Shown here piece after piece: positions 57,214 to 64,000 of a stretch of DNA of 64,000 nt. The first letter of the stretch is position 1; each line of letters begins with the position of its first letter. The DNA is taken from positions 52,777 to 116,776 of the forward strand of contig JAHHII010000013.1 of NCBI GenBank assembly GCA_019358855.1, written 5' to 3'. Position numbers and translations under genes: made by a program. The DNA comes from Timaviella obliquedivisa GSE-PSE-MK23-08B. Its GTDB lineage: Bacteria > Cyanobacteriota > Cyanobacteriia > Elainellales > Elainellaceae. The notes below the pieces were generated by a model. It ran no database searches and was not told the DNA's origin. It was given only the letters and a program-made list of their open reading frames with translations.

Positions 57214-57579
57214 TTAAAAAACTTTGAGAACTTGTGTAGCTTGGAGCAACTCTGATACCGCCGAGGCGTTCCAAAACCCCTCTCCGCGCCGCCCTGTTAG
57301 GACAATTAATCTCAGGTCATAATCCTGAGGATAACCTTCCGCTTCGAGCCAAATTAGCTCACTCTCTACCTCACAGCTAATTCGTTCTTCACGCATCAAG
57401 TCTTGGCTCACTTGGCGTAGGGTTTCAGCCAACTGCGTCAATAATTTACAAAAGTCTTCAAGTTCCGCTGCGGTTAGCTCGATCGCCCACCCATCTCCGC
57501 CGATCAAGCCTTGAAAGGCGATCGCCTCATCATCCCAACCCAACCGCCAACCGCTACCACTCTTCAGTTGCCGAGGCAT
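57214..57579 (-). CDS. DUF1818-type small protein
   Basis: 121 residues: GWRLGWDDEAIAFQGLIGGDGWAIELTAAELEDFC, a helical middle, then SELIWLEAEGYPQDYDLRLIVLTGRRGEGFW. This is the outline of DUF1818, a family shared by cyanobacteria and plastid-bearing plants with an alpha/beta fold and no known activity. ATG at 57579; it follows the next gene by nine bases and is probably co-transcribed. Confidence 0.78.
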   Translation of the reverse strand: MPRQLKSGSGWRLGWDDEAIAFQGLIGGDGWAIELTAAELEDFCKLLTQLAETLRQVSQDLMREERISCEVESELIWLEAEGYPQDYDLRLIVLTGRRGEGFWNASAVSELLQATQVLKVF

Positions 57580-57588
57580 ACCGACTTC

Positions 57589-58239
57589 CTAGGGCAATAG
57601 CAGATGCGCATCCCCAGGTTGAGGTTCCCGCTGAGGAACGACCAGGGGCGCAAGAGGCGCAGCAGGTATAGCATTTGGTCGCTGAGGTATAGGTGCAGAA
57701 TCGGCTTCAGGAATAGTGTCTCTGGTTGTGAAAACATTAACGAGTGTCTGTACGAGTGCATCTCGTTGTGTGCGATCTAAGTTGCGGATTACAGCAACAT
57801 CGTTTTGAAAAGGATTAGTGCGGAGTGTATCTGCACTAGGATAACTAGATGCAGGCATCATCCGCTCATTTGCACCCAAGTAGTCTGCTAAAGTTAGCTT
57901 CCAATCTAAGCGATAGTTAACGGGGCGAACTTTGACATAAACGTGATAACGAATCAAGCGGCTGATGAGGGTGTTGCTCTCGGCAACCTTACCATTTTCT
58001 CGGTTAACGTACTGGTTCTCGCGAGGAAAATCGGGCAGCAACTCATAGACTTGCTGCCATGCATCGCCCACCCGAACATCCTGTGCTACAAGGGGTTGAG
58101 TCCTCACCAATAAGACTGTGGCAAATGTCAGGAGCAGTAAAAGAAGGGGCGAGCTTTTCGAGATACCCTTAAGAGGTCGCTTGAAAGTATTCAGTAAAGA
58201 ACGCCTCAAAAAGCGCAGCATCGTTTCACGCAACATCAT
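57589..58239 (-). CDS. Exported hypothetical protein with a Pro-rich tail
   Basis: 216 residues. A basic N-terminus (LRFLRRSLLNTFKRPLKG) is followed by a hydrophobic segment (LLLLLLTFATVLLV, about 32-46) and a likely signal peptidase site at LVAQDV. The mature part contains AWQQVYELLPDFPRENQYVNRENG and SRLIRYHVYVKVRPVNYRLDWKLTLADYLGAN, which I recall as a conserved cyanobacterial protein without known function. The last 40 residues are Pro- and Ala-rich. A copy of the dispersed 24-bp repeat encodes residues 21-28 (RPLKGISK). Start at ATG 58239; a GTG at 58245 and ATG at 58236 are also possible. Confidence 0.68.
   Translation of the reverse strand: MMLRETMLRFLRRSLLNTFKRPLKGISKSSPLLLLLLTFATVLLVRTQPLVAQDVRVGDAWQQVYELLPDFPRENQYVNRENGKVAESNTLISRLIRYHVYVKVRPVNYRLDWKLTLADYLGANERMMPASSYPSADTLRTNPFQNDVAVIRNLDRTQRDALVQTLVNVFTTRDTIPEADSAPIPQRPNAIPAAPLAPLVVPQREPQPGDAHLLLP
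58156..58179 (-). repeat. Dispersed 24-bp repeat, copy D (inside an exported protein gene)
   Basis: Plus-strand sequence TTCGAGATACCCTTAAGAGG matches copy A at 20 of 24 positions. The gene is read on the opposite strand, so the repeat here encodes a different peptide (RPLKGISK) from copies A and B, in the N-terminal segment before the signal peptide core. Confidence 0.6.
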
Positions 58240-58294
58240 TTTCACCTAAAAAGTTTGTAGAGGTGACCACTCATTAAGTTACCCCTAAGACAAG

Positions 58295-58570
58295 CTACTC
58301 GCCAATAATCTCAGGCTGCGTCAACTCATCCGACATTTCAATAATGGCTCGAATCACAGGCTTCATTTTCGGGTCATCAATGCTATCAAATTCCTCAAAA
58401 CGGCGACGTTGCGCCCGGGTAGCGACCTGAACGGTAATGCGATAGCGATTTGAAGCGGCAGAAACCAAATCTTCAGCGCGACGCATCAGTTGGGTAGTGT
58501 CGAGATTGCTATTGGTTCGCTTTAGCAGGGCGCTATTACGGTTATTGGTGGTGGTCTTACTTACAAACAT
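58295..58570 (-). CDS. rpoZ: RNA polymerase omega subunit
   Basis: 91 residues. [36 protein letters not shown] is the family core that clamps the beta-prime C-terminus. The C-terminus ([14 protein letters not shown]) is typical of the cyanobacterial form. ATG at 58570. It lies 30 bases after the lycopene cyclase gene on the same strand. Confidence 0.93.
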   Translation of the reverse strand: MFVSKTTTNNRNSALLKRTNSNLDTTQLMRRAEDLVSAASNRYRITVQVATRAQRRRFEEFDSIDDPKMKPVIRAIIEMSDELTQPEIIGE

Positions 58571-58600
58571 GGAGGTTACTCGTTTGATGAAAAATCGCGA

Positions 58601-60748
58601 TTAATCAGACTCAGTCACGGGTGTGGTGACTAGGGTAGGAGAAGCTGAAATCTCAGTTATCTGAGGTCGTGGCTTTATCCTGAGGAGGTCAGGTCGCGGC
58701 TTCCCTACCCCATAGGTTAGAGCATAACTCTGGGTTAGCAGCCAAAGCCAGAGGACAGGATTACGAGGTTCTAGCCAAGACTGGATGGAGCGAGCAAAGT
58801 TAGGTAACTTGCTAAACACCCAACTCAAGCCAGCACTCAAGGTGAAATTGACATAGCTGCCGACCCAGCGTAACAGATCTTTTGTGCCAGCAAGTTCCCA
58901 AATCCATAGCAACAGGTAAGGATTGATGCGGGCAGCTTTTAGCGCCATTCGATTAAAGGCTAACCATCCAGCTTGATCCTTGACAAATCGCTCTGCAACT
59001 TCCAGGGGTTCACTAGCAAGGATGCCAAAAAATGTGTTTAGCATCGCGTTAACTTTGTATGGAGATAAAAATCGGTTAGTCGGAACCATCATTCCCTTAG
59101 AGAACATCCAGGTAACAGCAATGTTGCTCTGAAACGCTCGGATGGGGTTGAGGTGAGTGGCTTTGAGAAGATCGTGACGGAGGGCTGTGTCGAGTAAGTC
59201 AGTTAAGCGGGGCAGGTTACGGACTAGGGAACCAAAACCGGTGAAAACGAGGGGAGACTGAAGAGATGCTGCATCGCCGATCGCCATGAGGCGATCGAAA
59301 GCAGTTTGGCGATCGTCCCCGCTAACGCTAAAGTGTCCTGGGATATAGCCAAAAGTTGCCTTCTTCCACTTCATCTGGTCGAGGTTGCATCGGCGATACT
59401 CCGGCAGAATCGCGAAAAAGTCTTCATACATTTCCAGTAGAGAGCCAGGATTCTCAGGATGAATCTGATGGTAGTGAAAAAGATAAACCGTTATTTCACC
59501 GCCTCGTCCTGGAAATAGCTCCCAAATTAATTGCCGCCCTCGCGAAATGTCGCCGTGGCTATTCAAGACATCGCCAAACTGGCTATCCCAGACCCCAGGT
59601 TCAAAGCCACTTTCAATCACTGCACCCACCGTAGGACAAACACTGTCGAAAGTCCGTCCTCCATTGAGTTGCCAGGCGATCGGTGAAGCAGTTCCCATCG
59701 CATCAATCAGCAATCTTCCCTGTGTCTGCCGACTCACTTTGGTTGGTAAATGAATGCCCTGAACCTTCACACCATCTGCCGCAATATCAGCTCGAACAAA
59801 TTCCGTTTCGTCCCAAATATCACCGCCTGCCGCCCGTAGTTTCTCACCACAAATATGCAGCAACTTTTCTGCATCGATCGCCACATTCAAAACCGTCGGC
59901 GTATGCAGCACCGGAGCCTTTGCCTGAGGCGGATTATTAGCATCAAAAAACTTATGAAATCCGTCTCTATATTCCCGCGCAATCACAGCCTCAAATTCTG
60001 CTGGCGTAAATAACCCCAAATCAATCAAACTCTGGAACTCGTTCCTCGAGATATTCCATTCTCGATTCATCCAGCCAAAGGGCAATCTTTCAATCAGCAG
60101 CACACGATACCCTAACTGTGCCATCACTGCTGCATGAATCACTCCCAGCGCCCCACCCACATAAATCAGATCATAATCGGCTGGTCGCTCCAACTGACTC
60201 TCTTGCTCAAAAATTACTGGCTGAGGCTGTTGAGGACTACGCACCCCCTCACGCCAGCGCTGCTCCCACCAGTAGACGCGAGTCAGGTCGTATTCACCAT
60301 TGGGAATAGTACGAAAATGTTGAACGGTACGAGGATAGTGAGCGGCTAGAGCTTCAAAAATAGATTGCTGAGATAAGTCGATCGCAGGCGGCTCAGGATA
60401 TTGATGGGGAAACTGTGCCCGCAACTCCTGGCTCAAGTACTGGAGAATCTTTGTTTCTTGAGGAAAAGGCTGAGCCGCCCAGCAAAATGCCTTGAGATAA
60501 GTGGTTCGTTGGAAAGACCAAACAAAGATAGAAAGTTCTTCCGATAATTTTTGTGTCTGCTTGTGACTTGTTTGACTTGAACCTGATGAAGCAGCGAACT
60601 TAGCAGACAACCGTAAACCATCTCTGGTTTTCTGACAATCAACTTCTGCCCACCCTAAATTGAAATCATGATGCAACCAGTACCGGACAGATGCCGTATC
60701 TGGTGTAGGAACCTCGACGTACAAGACCTCTCTCATCTCAAGCTTCAT
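58601..60748 (-). CDS. cruA: CruA/CruP-type lycopene cyclase-like flavoprotein
   Basis: 715 residues. An N-terminal region of about 175 residues (REVLYVEVPTPDTASVRYWL...) precedes the FAD-binding core, which begins YDLIYVGGALGVIHAAVMAQLGYRVLLIERLPFGWMNREWNISR; that stretch matches my memory of CruA better than CruP. Further core: VLNVAIDAEKLLHICGEKLRAAGG, LLIDAMGTASPIAWQL, AIGDAASLQSPLVFTGFGSLVRNLPRL. CruA converts lycopene to gamma- or beta-carotene; CruP has a related, less clear role. Start is taken at ATG 60748 (MKLEMREV); a TTG at 60829 is less likely. Confidence 0.72.
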   Translation of the reverse strand: MKLEMREVLYVEVPTPDTASVRYWLHHDFNLGWAEVDCQKTRDGLRLSAKFAASSGSSQTSHKQTQKLSEELSIFVWSFQRTTYLKAFCWAAQPFPQETKILQYLSQELRAQFPHQYPEPPAIDLSQQSIFEALAAHYPRTVQHFRTIPNGEYDLTRVYWWEQRWREGVRSPQQPQPVIFEQESQLERPADYDLIYVGGALGVIHAAVMAQLGYRVLLIERLPFGWMNREWNISRNEFQSLIDLGLFTPAEFEAVIAREYRDGFHKFFDANNPPQAKAPVLHTPTVLNVAIDAEKLLHICGEKLRAAGGDIWDETEFVRADIAADGVKVQGIHLPTKVSRQTQGRLLIDAMGTASPIAWQLNGGRTFDSVCPTVGAVIESGFEPGVWDSQFGDVLNSHGDISRGRQLIWELFPGRGGEITVYLFHYHQIHPENPGSLLEMYEDFFAILPEYRRCNLDQMKWKKATFGYIPGHFSVSGDDRQTAFDRLMAIGDAASLQSPLVFTGFGSLVRNLPRLTDLLDTALRHDLLKATHLNPIRAFQSNIAVTWMFSKGMMVPTNRFLSPYKVNAMLNTFFGILASEPLEVAERFVKDQAGWLAFNRMALKAARINPYLLLWIWELAGTKDLLRWVGSYVNFTLSAGLSWVFSKLPNFARSIQSWLEPRNPVLWLWLLTQSYALTYGVGKPRPDLLRIKPRPQITEISASPTLVTTPVTESD

Positions 60749-60914
60749 TAATTTTCCAGTAAATTCTAAATTTCTAATAATTTTTTCTGAAATCAGTAAA
60801 TTTCTGATGAACTTCAGCTTGACAATCAACCAAAGTGCGTTAGACTTCCTATCACTTTAAGACTTTGATAGTTTTTACAATCTACACAAAAAGCTTACTC
60901 TCCGGTTTTCAGCA

Positions 60915-61148
60915 ATGCATTATCCCATTCCCGCTAGTCCTCAAGAAATAGTTGCACTTCAGAAAAAAACTGTAAATGAAGAAGTCGTTGCTACTGCGAT
61001 CGCTGGAGTCGTTCAGATGGCACGCTCCAAAGGGCAATCTTTAGAAGACCTGACTGCCGAAGTTTTGGCAGATGACCGTGTACTCGATCAAAAGTCTCGA
61101 CTTCGACTAAGCCGTATTGTAGTTCAAGCCTGGAAGACATTGCCCTAG
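60915..61148 (+). CDS. Small conserved-type hypothetical protein
   Basis: 77 residues: MHYPIPASPQEIVALQKKTVNEEVVATAIAGVVQMARSKGQSLEDLTAEVLADD then a basic C-terminus (KSRLRLSRIVVQAW). Predominantly helical, soluble, with regular codon use. Not recognised as a named family. Divergent from cruA with a 166-base gap. Confidence 0.62.
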   Translation: MHYPIPASPQEIVALQKKTVNEEVVATAIAGVVQMARSKGQSLEDLTAEVLADDRVLDQKSRLRLSRIVVQAWKTLP

Positions 61149-61160
61149 TCATCGTTTTCA

Positions 61161-61514
61161 TCAAAATTCAACGGTTGTTTCATCTAGGCGCGGCTCAAAA
61201 TACTCTACCCAACTTTCCCTATCCTCCACAGAATATCGGATTGTGTTATTGCAGTTCACATTTTGATTCATTTGGCAGCTCCAAGCCCTTGGCTCTAACT
61301 CAATTTTAGGTCGTAGGGGATTGTGACACTCAGGGTTAGAACTATTAATACAGGCAAAGGTAGGAGTCACTCGCCGCTCAGGGTTACGGCACTCAGGAGC
61401 CGGATTGTTGAGACAGACGTAATTCCCAGGAATCCGTTGGCTAGAATTCGCCTCAGATGCTTTACTCCAGAGCAGCAAAAATAGGGTCAGTCCTACCCTC
61501 AAAAGTATCTGCAT
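61161..61514 (-). CDS. Secreted Cys-rich protein with three repeats
   Basis: 117 residues. A signal peptide (1-22, LLRVGLTLFLLLWSKASEA) is followed by three repeats centred on C-x7-C: CLNNPAPEC-RNP (about 34), CINSSNPEC-HNP (about 55) and CQMNQNVNC-NNT (about 80), separated by about 21-25 residues each and often followed by Asn. Each pair could form a disulfide. Start ATG at 61514 abuts the stop of the preceding gene (TAG directly before ATG), so the two are co-translated. Function unknown. Confidence 0.65.
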   Translation of the reverse strand: MQILLRVGLTLFLLLWSKASEANSSQRIPGNYVCLNNPAPECRNPERRVTPTFACINSSNPECHNPLRPKIELEPRAWSCQMNQNVNCNNTIRYSVEDRESWVEYFEPRLDETTVEF

Positions 61515-61754
61515 CTAACCCTCCTGCATTTCTTCCAACGTTTGCCAGCCTGATTGCCAAAGCGATCGCTCCTTCAACTGCTGCGCATTGAGCCAAAACC
61601 GTACCGTAGGGTCGCAAGCCGCTACCATTTCGGCAAATACCCACTGCCCCTGATTTTTGCGATTCATCACCTGAAAATGCCGCCACCCCCAAGTCGCTTG
61701 TTGAGAAGTCCATTTAGAACCTACAAGATAGGGAAACTTCTGTTTCTTAGGCAT
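61515..61754 (-). CDS. Trp-rich small protein (TIGR02450 type)
   Basis: 79 residues with seven tryptophans. KFPYLVGSKWTSQQATWGWRHFQVMNRKN and FAEMVAACDPTVRFWLNAQQLKERSLWQSGW are the family outline. Function unknown. First gene of a two-gene unit with the secreted Cys-rich protein. A 14-bp palindrome lies about 60 bases upstream. Confidence 0.82.
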   Translation of the reverse strand: MPKKQKFPYLVGSKWTSQQATWGWRHFQVMNRKNQGQWVFAEMVAACDPTVRFWLNAQQLKERSLWQSGWQTLEEMQEG

Positions 61755-61813
61755 TGTGAATAATCTCAGCTTGGGTTCCTCAAGATTTTCCCACTAATGC
61801 AATACCATCGCTT

Positions 61814-61827
61814 ATGATGATCATCAT
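61814..61827. promoter_or_regulatory. 14-bp palindrome, possible repressor site
   Basis: ATGATGATCATCAT is a perfect palindrome, extended partly by CTT/CAC on the outside. It resembles the alternating AT-rich arms of Fur/Zur boxes but does not match either consensus well. It is about 60 bases ahead of the Trp-rich protein gene. Confidence 0.3.
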
Positions 61828-62276
61828 CACAAGCATTCGGTTCTTTTGGCAAACTCTTAGGGAGACGAATCGGCAACTTTGCTTGTGAAATCCACTTAAA
61901 CTTGACAGTTTAACGGGGTGAAAAGTCTAGGCAAATCAGATGAGTTAGAGCAAGCGTTAGGGAAGTTCCACCCTGGTATTGCAATCCGTGCTCGCTCAAT
62001 CTGAGTCATGCAATAGGCTCAAAAAAATTGCTGAAAGGTTGCTTAATTGAACGGACTCGACTAACCGGGTTTACCCAAATTTAAGAAGCTTAATCACATT
62101 TCCGCAATGAAACATGGGAAGAGGGGTGCAACTTTTGTGAGAAAAGTTACAATCGGAAAGATCTTGGAACACTCCAAGGTCTGACAACTACCTAGTTCTC
62201 TGTTTTAGCGCTTCTACCCCAGTCTTTCACTGCGGAGAAGGAATGTGTCTTTTAGTTAACAAACTGCTAGTAAAGC

Positions 62277-62293
62277 TGAATATTTTATATTCA
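62277..62293. promoter_or_regulatory. Inverted repeat upstream of sigA
   Basis: TGAATAT at 62277-62283 and ATATTCA at 62287-62293, three bases apart, 117 bases ahead of the sigA start. A dimeric regulator site or a small hairpin in the leader are both possible. Confidence 0.35.
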
Positions 62294-62318
62294 ACTCGTG
62301 TTGCAAAATGTTAACTAC

Positions 62319-62340
62319 TTAAAGTGTGATTAAAGTGTGT
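62319..62340 (+). promoter_or_regulatory. Direct repeat TTAAAGTGTG, 11-bp period, upstream of sigA
   Basis: TTAAAGTGTG at 62319-62328 and 62330-62339, an exact ten-base repeat with 11-bp period, 70 bases ahead of sigA. The same TAAAGT core and period occur upstream of rlpA at 17523-17551. Confidence 0.4.
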
Positions 62341-62409
62341 GAGTCGTGATGTTCTTCAAGGTTTTAGTTACTTTTCATTTTTTGTCACAAGGAGCATGAG
62401 GAGCGCGGC

Positions 62410-63546
62410 ATGACCCAGGCTAACAATGTACTCGAAATTGTGAAGCAACCTGAGGGTGATTTAGATGACCCTTTGATTGAATCAAACGATGATCGAGACG
62501 AGTATTCAGATGCTGAGCCAGACGACGATGATGAAAAAACCGCTAAAGGCGGAACTCGTCGTCGGGCACAGGTTAAGAAGAAGCATTACACCGAAGATTC
62601 CATTCGGCTCTATCTTCAAGAAATTGGAAGAATCCGTCTTCTACGGGCTGATGAGGAAATCGAGTTGGCTCGCAAGATTGCTGATTTGTTGGAGCTAGAG
62701 CGGATTCGCGATCGTCTCGGTGAACGCTTAGAGCGCGACCCTCAGGATTTTGAACAAAATCTTGAGCTTTGGGCAAAGGAAGTGGATCAACCCTTGCCTA
62801 AATTCCGGAGACGGCTCTATGAAGGTCGTCGGGCAAAGGAAAAGATGGTTCAGTCAAACTTGCGATTGGTGGTATCCATTGCTAAGAAATACATGAACCG
62901 AGGCTTGTCTTTTCAAGATTTAATTCAAGAAGGTAGTTTAGGTCTAATTCGAGCGGCTGAGAAGTTTGATCACGAAAAAGGTTACAAGTTCTCAACCTAT
63001 GCCACTTGGTGGATTCGTCAAGCCATTACTCGGGCGATCGCCGATCAGTCACGCACTATTCGTCTCCCAGTACATCTTTACGAAACTATCTCACGCATCA
63101 AAAAAACGACTAAGCTCCTCTCCCAAGAAATGGGTCGTAAACCCACTGAAGAGGAAATTGCAACTCGCATGGAAATGACCATTGAGAAGCTCCGGTTCAT
63201 TGCTAAGTCAGCTCAGCTCCCTATCTCTCTAGAAACGCCCATTGGGAAAGAGGAAGATTCTCGCCTAGGCGACTTCATTGAATCTGATGGTGAAACTCCT
63301 GAAGACCAGGTTTCAAAAAACCTGCTTCGCGAAGACCTTGAAAGCGTTTTAGGCACACTCAGTCCTCGTGAAAGAGATGTCTTGCGCCTACGCTACGGCT
63401 TAGATGATGGGCGCATGAAGACTTTAGAAGAAATTGGACAAATATTTAACGTCACCCGTGAGCGAATTCGTCAAATTGAGGCGAAAGCACTTCGCAAGTT
63501 GCGTCATCCTAATCGCAACAGTGTGTTAAAAGAGTATATTCGTTAG
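62410..63546 (+). CDS. sigA: Principal RNA polymerase sigma factor (SigA, group 1)
   Basis: 378 residues. An acidic, variable N-terminus (about 10-45, many Asp/Glu) precedes region 1.2 ([28 protein letters not shown]), regions 2.1-2.4 ([64 protein letters not shown] region), 3 and 4.1-4.2 ([32 protein letters not shown]). It is the housekeeping type because all regions, including the full 4.2 and the acid leader, are present at normal length. ATG at 62410, preceded by AAGGAG and GAGGAG. Confidence 0.95.
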   Translation: MTQANNVLEIVKQPEGDLDDPLIESNDDRDEYSDAEPDDDDEKTAKGGTRRRAQVKKKHYTEDSIRLYLQEIGRIRLLRADEEIELARKIADLLELERIRDRLGERLERDPQDFEQNLELWAKEVDQPLPKFRRRLYEGRRAKEKMVQSNLRLVVSIAKKYMNRGLSFQDLIQEGSLGLIRAAEKFDHEKGYKFSTYATWWIRQAITRAIADQSRTIRLPVHLYETISRIKKTTKLLSQEMGRKPTEEEIATRMEMTIEKLRFIAKSAQLPISLETPIGKEEDSRLGDFIESDGETPEDQVSKNLLREDLESVLGTLSPRERDVLRLRYGLDDGRMKTLEEIGQIFNVTRERIRQIEAKALRKLRHPNRNSVLKEYIR

Positions 63547-63891
63547 TCAATTTTTGGCTAACAAGTTTTCACTAGAACATCACGAACTTAGAGAACTGCC
63601 AGATCTTCAGGCAGTTTTTTTATATCCCTTTCCCTTGAATTACACTCCACGCTTAGGCAAACCCAGGGAAAGGGTTCTATTTCTAGAAGTACGGATTTTG
63701 AATGAAGGTTAATCGCTTTCAAATGCGACAAACTGCTACTATTAACACTCATAAGCCAGACTTATTAGACGTATCAGCAAAGCTAGACTAACAATACTTT
63801 ACAAAACTCAATTATTTCTCTAATGTTAAGGACATGAGCGGAAAAACCTGTTCAATACTTACCTTCAACCTACTAAATCGCAATCATTACC
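63547..63891. other. Intergenic region sigA to psbA
   Basis: About 345 bases, with the sigA terminator at 63594-63622 and the psbA leader. TTTACAAA near 63798 matches one half of the HLR1 motif; the second half at the expected position does not match, so a site is not called. No clear -35/-10 pair is identified. Confidence 0.5.
63594..63622 (+). terminator. Intrinsic terminator after sigA
   Basis: AACTGCC at 63594-63600 pairs with GGCAGTT at 63610-63616, followed by T's to 63621. It lies 48 bases past the sigA stop. Confidence 0.8.
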
Positions 63892-64000
63892 ATGACAACA
63901 ACCTTACAACAACGCGAAAGTGCATCCCTGTGGGATCGCTTTTGTAGCTGGGTCACCTCCACCGACAACCGCCTCTACGTAGGCTGGTTCGGCGTTTTGA
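63892..64000 (+). CDS. psbA: Photosystem II D1 protein, N-terminal part (runs off the right edge)
   Basis: The first 36 codons of D1, the photosystem II reaction-centre subunit that binds the catalytic cluster. [36 protein letters not shown] matches the conserved N-terminus, ending in the first membrane helix. Cyanobacteria carry several psbA genes for different light or oxygen conditions; the part present does not tell which one this is. ATG at 63892 with no strong ribosome site, as is common for psbA. Confidence 0.96.
   Translation, partial: MTTTLQQRESASLWDRFCSWVTSTDNRLYVGWFGVL

Larger units (their letters stand above)
61755..62409. other. Long upstream region of sigA
   Basis: About 655 bases between the minus-strand Trp-rich gene and sigA. 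It holds the palindrome at 61814-61827, a TTGACA at about 61909 without a fitting -10, an inverted repeat at 62277-62293, and two 11-bp direct repeats at 62319-62340. Long leaders with several promoters are usual for cyanobacterial principal sigma genes. No small gene found. Confidence 0.55.

Overview
The window is chromosomal DNA from a filamentous cyanobacterium. The evidence is direct. It holds a C-terminal piece of hetR at the left edge, an NDH-1 pair (ndhD, ndhF), the phycobilisome degradation gene nblA, acsF for chlorophyll synthesis, a CruA-type carotenoid cyclase, the principal sigma factor gene and the start of psbA. The HIP1 octamer GCGATCGC recurs throughout. Base composition looks close to even. 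hetR also occurs in filamentous cyanobacteria without heterocysts, so heterocyst formation cannot be inferred. A Leptolyngbya-like organism is my best guess, not a demonstrated one.

Layout. 1-24 kb is mostly housekeeping: hetR, a Ctp-type protease, ndhD-ndhF, gyrB, miaA, a TM-helix-repeat mechanosensitive protein, lysC, an SbcD-like nuclease, an RlpA-like protein, a Ser/Thr kinase, a universal stress protein, nblA and ruvB. 25-37.6 kb is a cell-surface polysaccharide locus: an O-antigen ligase-like protein, a WbaP-type phosphoglycosyltransferase, two family 4 glycosyltransferases, an ABC exporter (permease plus ATPase), and three tandem, paralogous, multi-module sulfotransferases. Together these suggest a sulfated exported polysaccharide. 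37.6-48 kb holds small enzymes (HIT, Nudix, Coq4, M20 peptidase, GNAT), a group of small cyanobacterial proteins, a type IV pilin-like protein, lipA, a response regulator and a GTPase. 48-51.1 kb is a decayed accessory patch: a Uma2 gene broken by one stop codon, a TIR-coiled coil-FGE protein, and a Rpn/DUF2887-like nuclease remnant. It lies beside an initiator tRNA gene. 51.3-64 kb returns to core genes: acsF, amiC, ychF, marC, tRNA-Pro, rpoZ, cruA, sigA and psbA.

The less ordinary signals are: (1) three trimodular sulfotransferases in a row behind a polysaccharide ABC exporter; (2) a dispersed repeat of about 24 bp, with clear copies at 20505, 29433, 34013 and 58156, three of them read in frame inside genes; (3) short 16-17 bp tandem duplications at the ends of miaA, ychF and ruvB; (4) a perfect 44-bp palindrome between convergent genes; (5) an exact match to the RpaB HLR1 consensus between acsF and amiC; (6) TAAAGT direct repeats with an 11-bp period upstream of rlpA and sigA; (7) three ACTACA repeats with a 10-bp period ending on a TATAAT box; (8) several likely small genes, including a 50-codon reading frame one base after the gyrB stop. 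All functional names come from recognising sequence motifs by eye. No database search was run.
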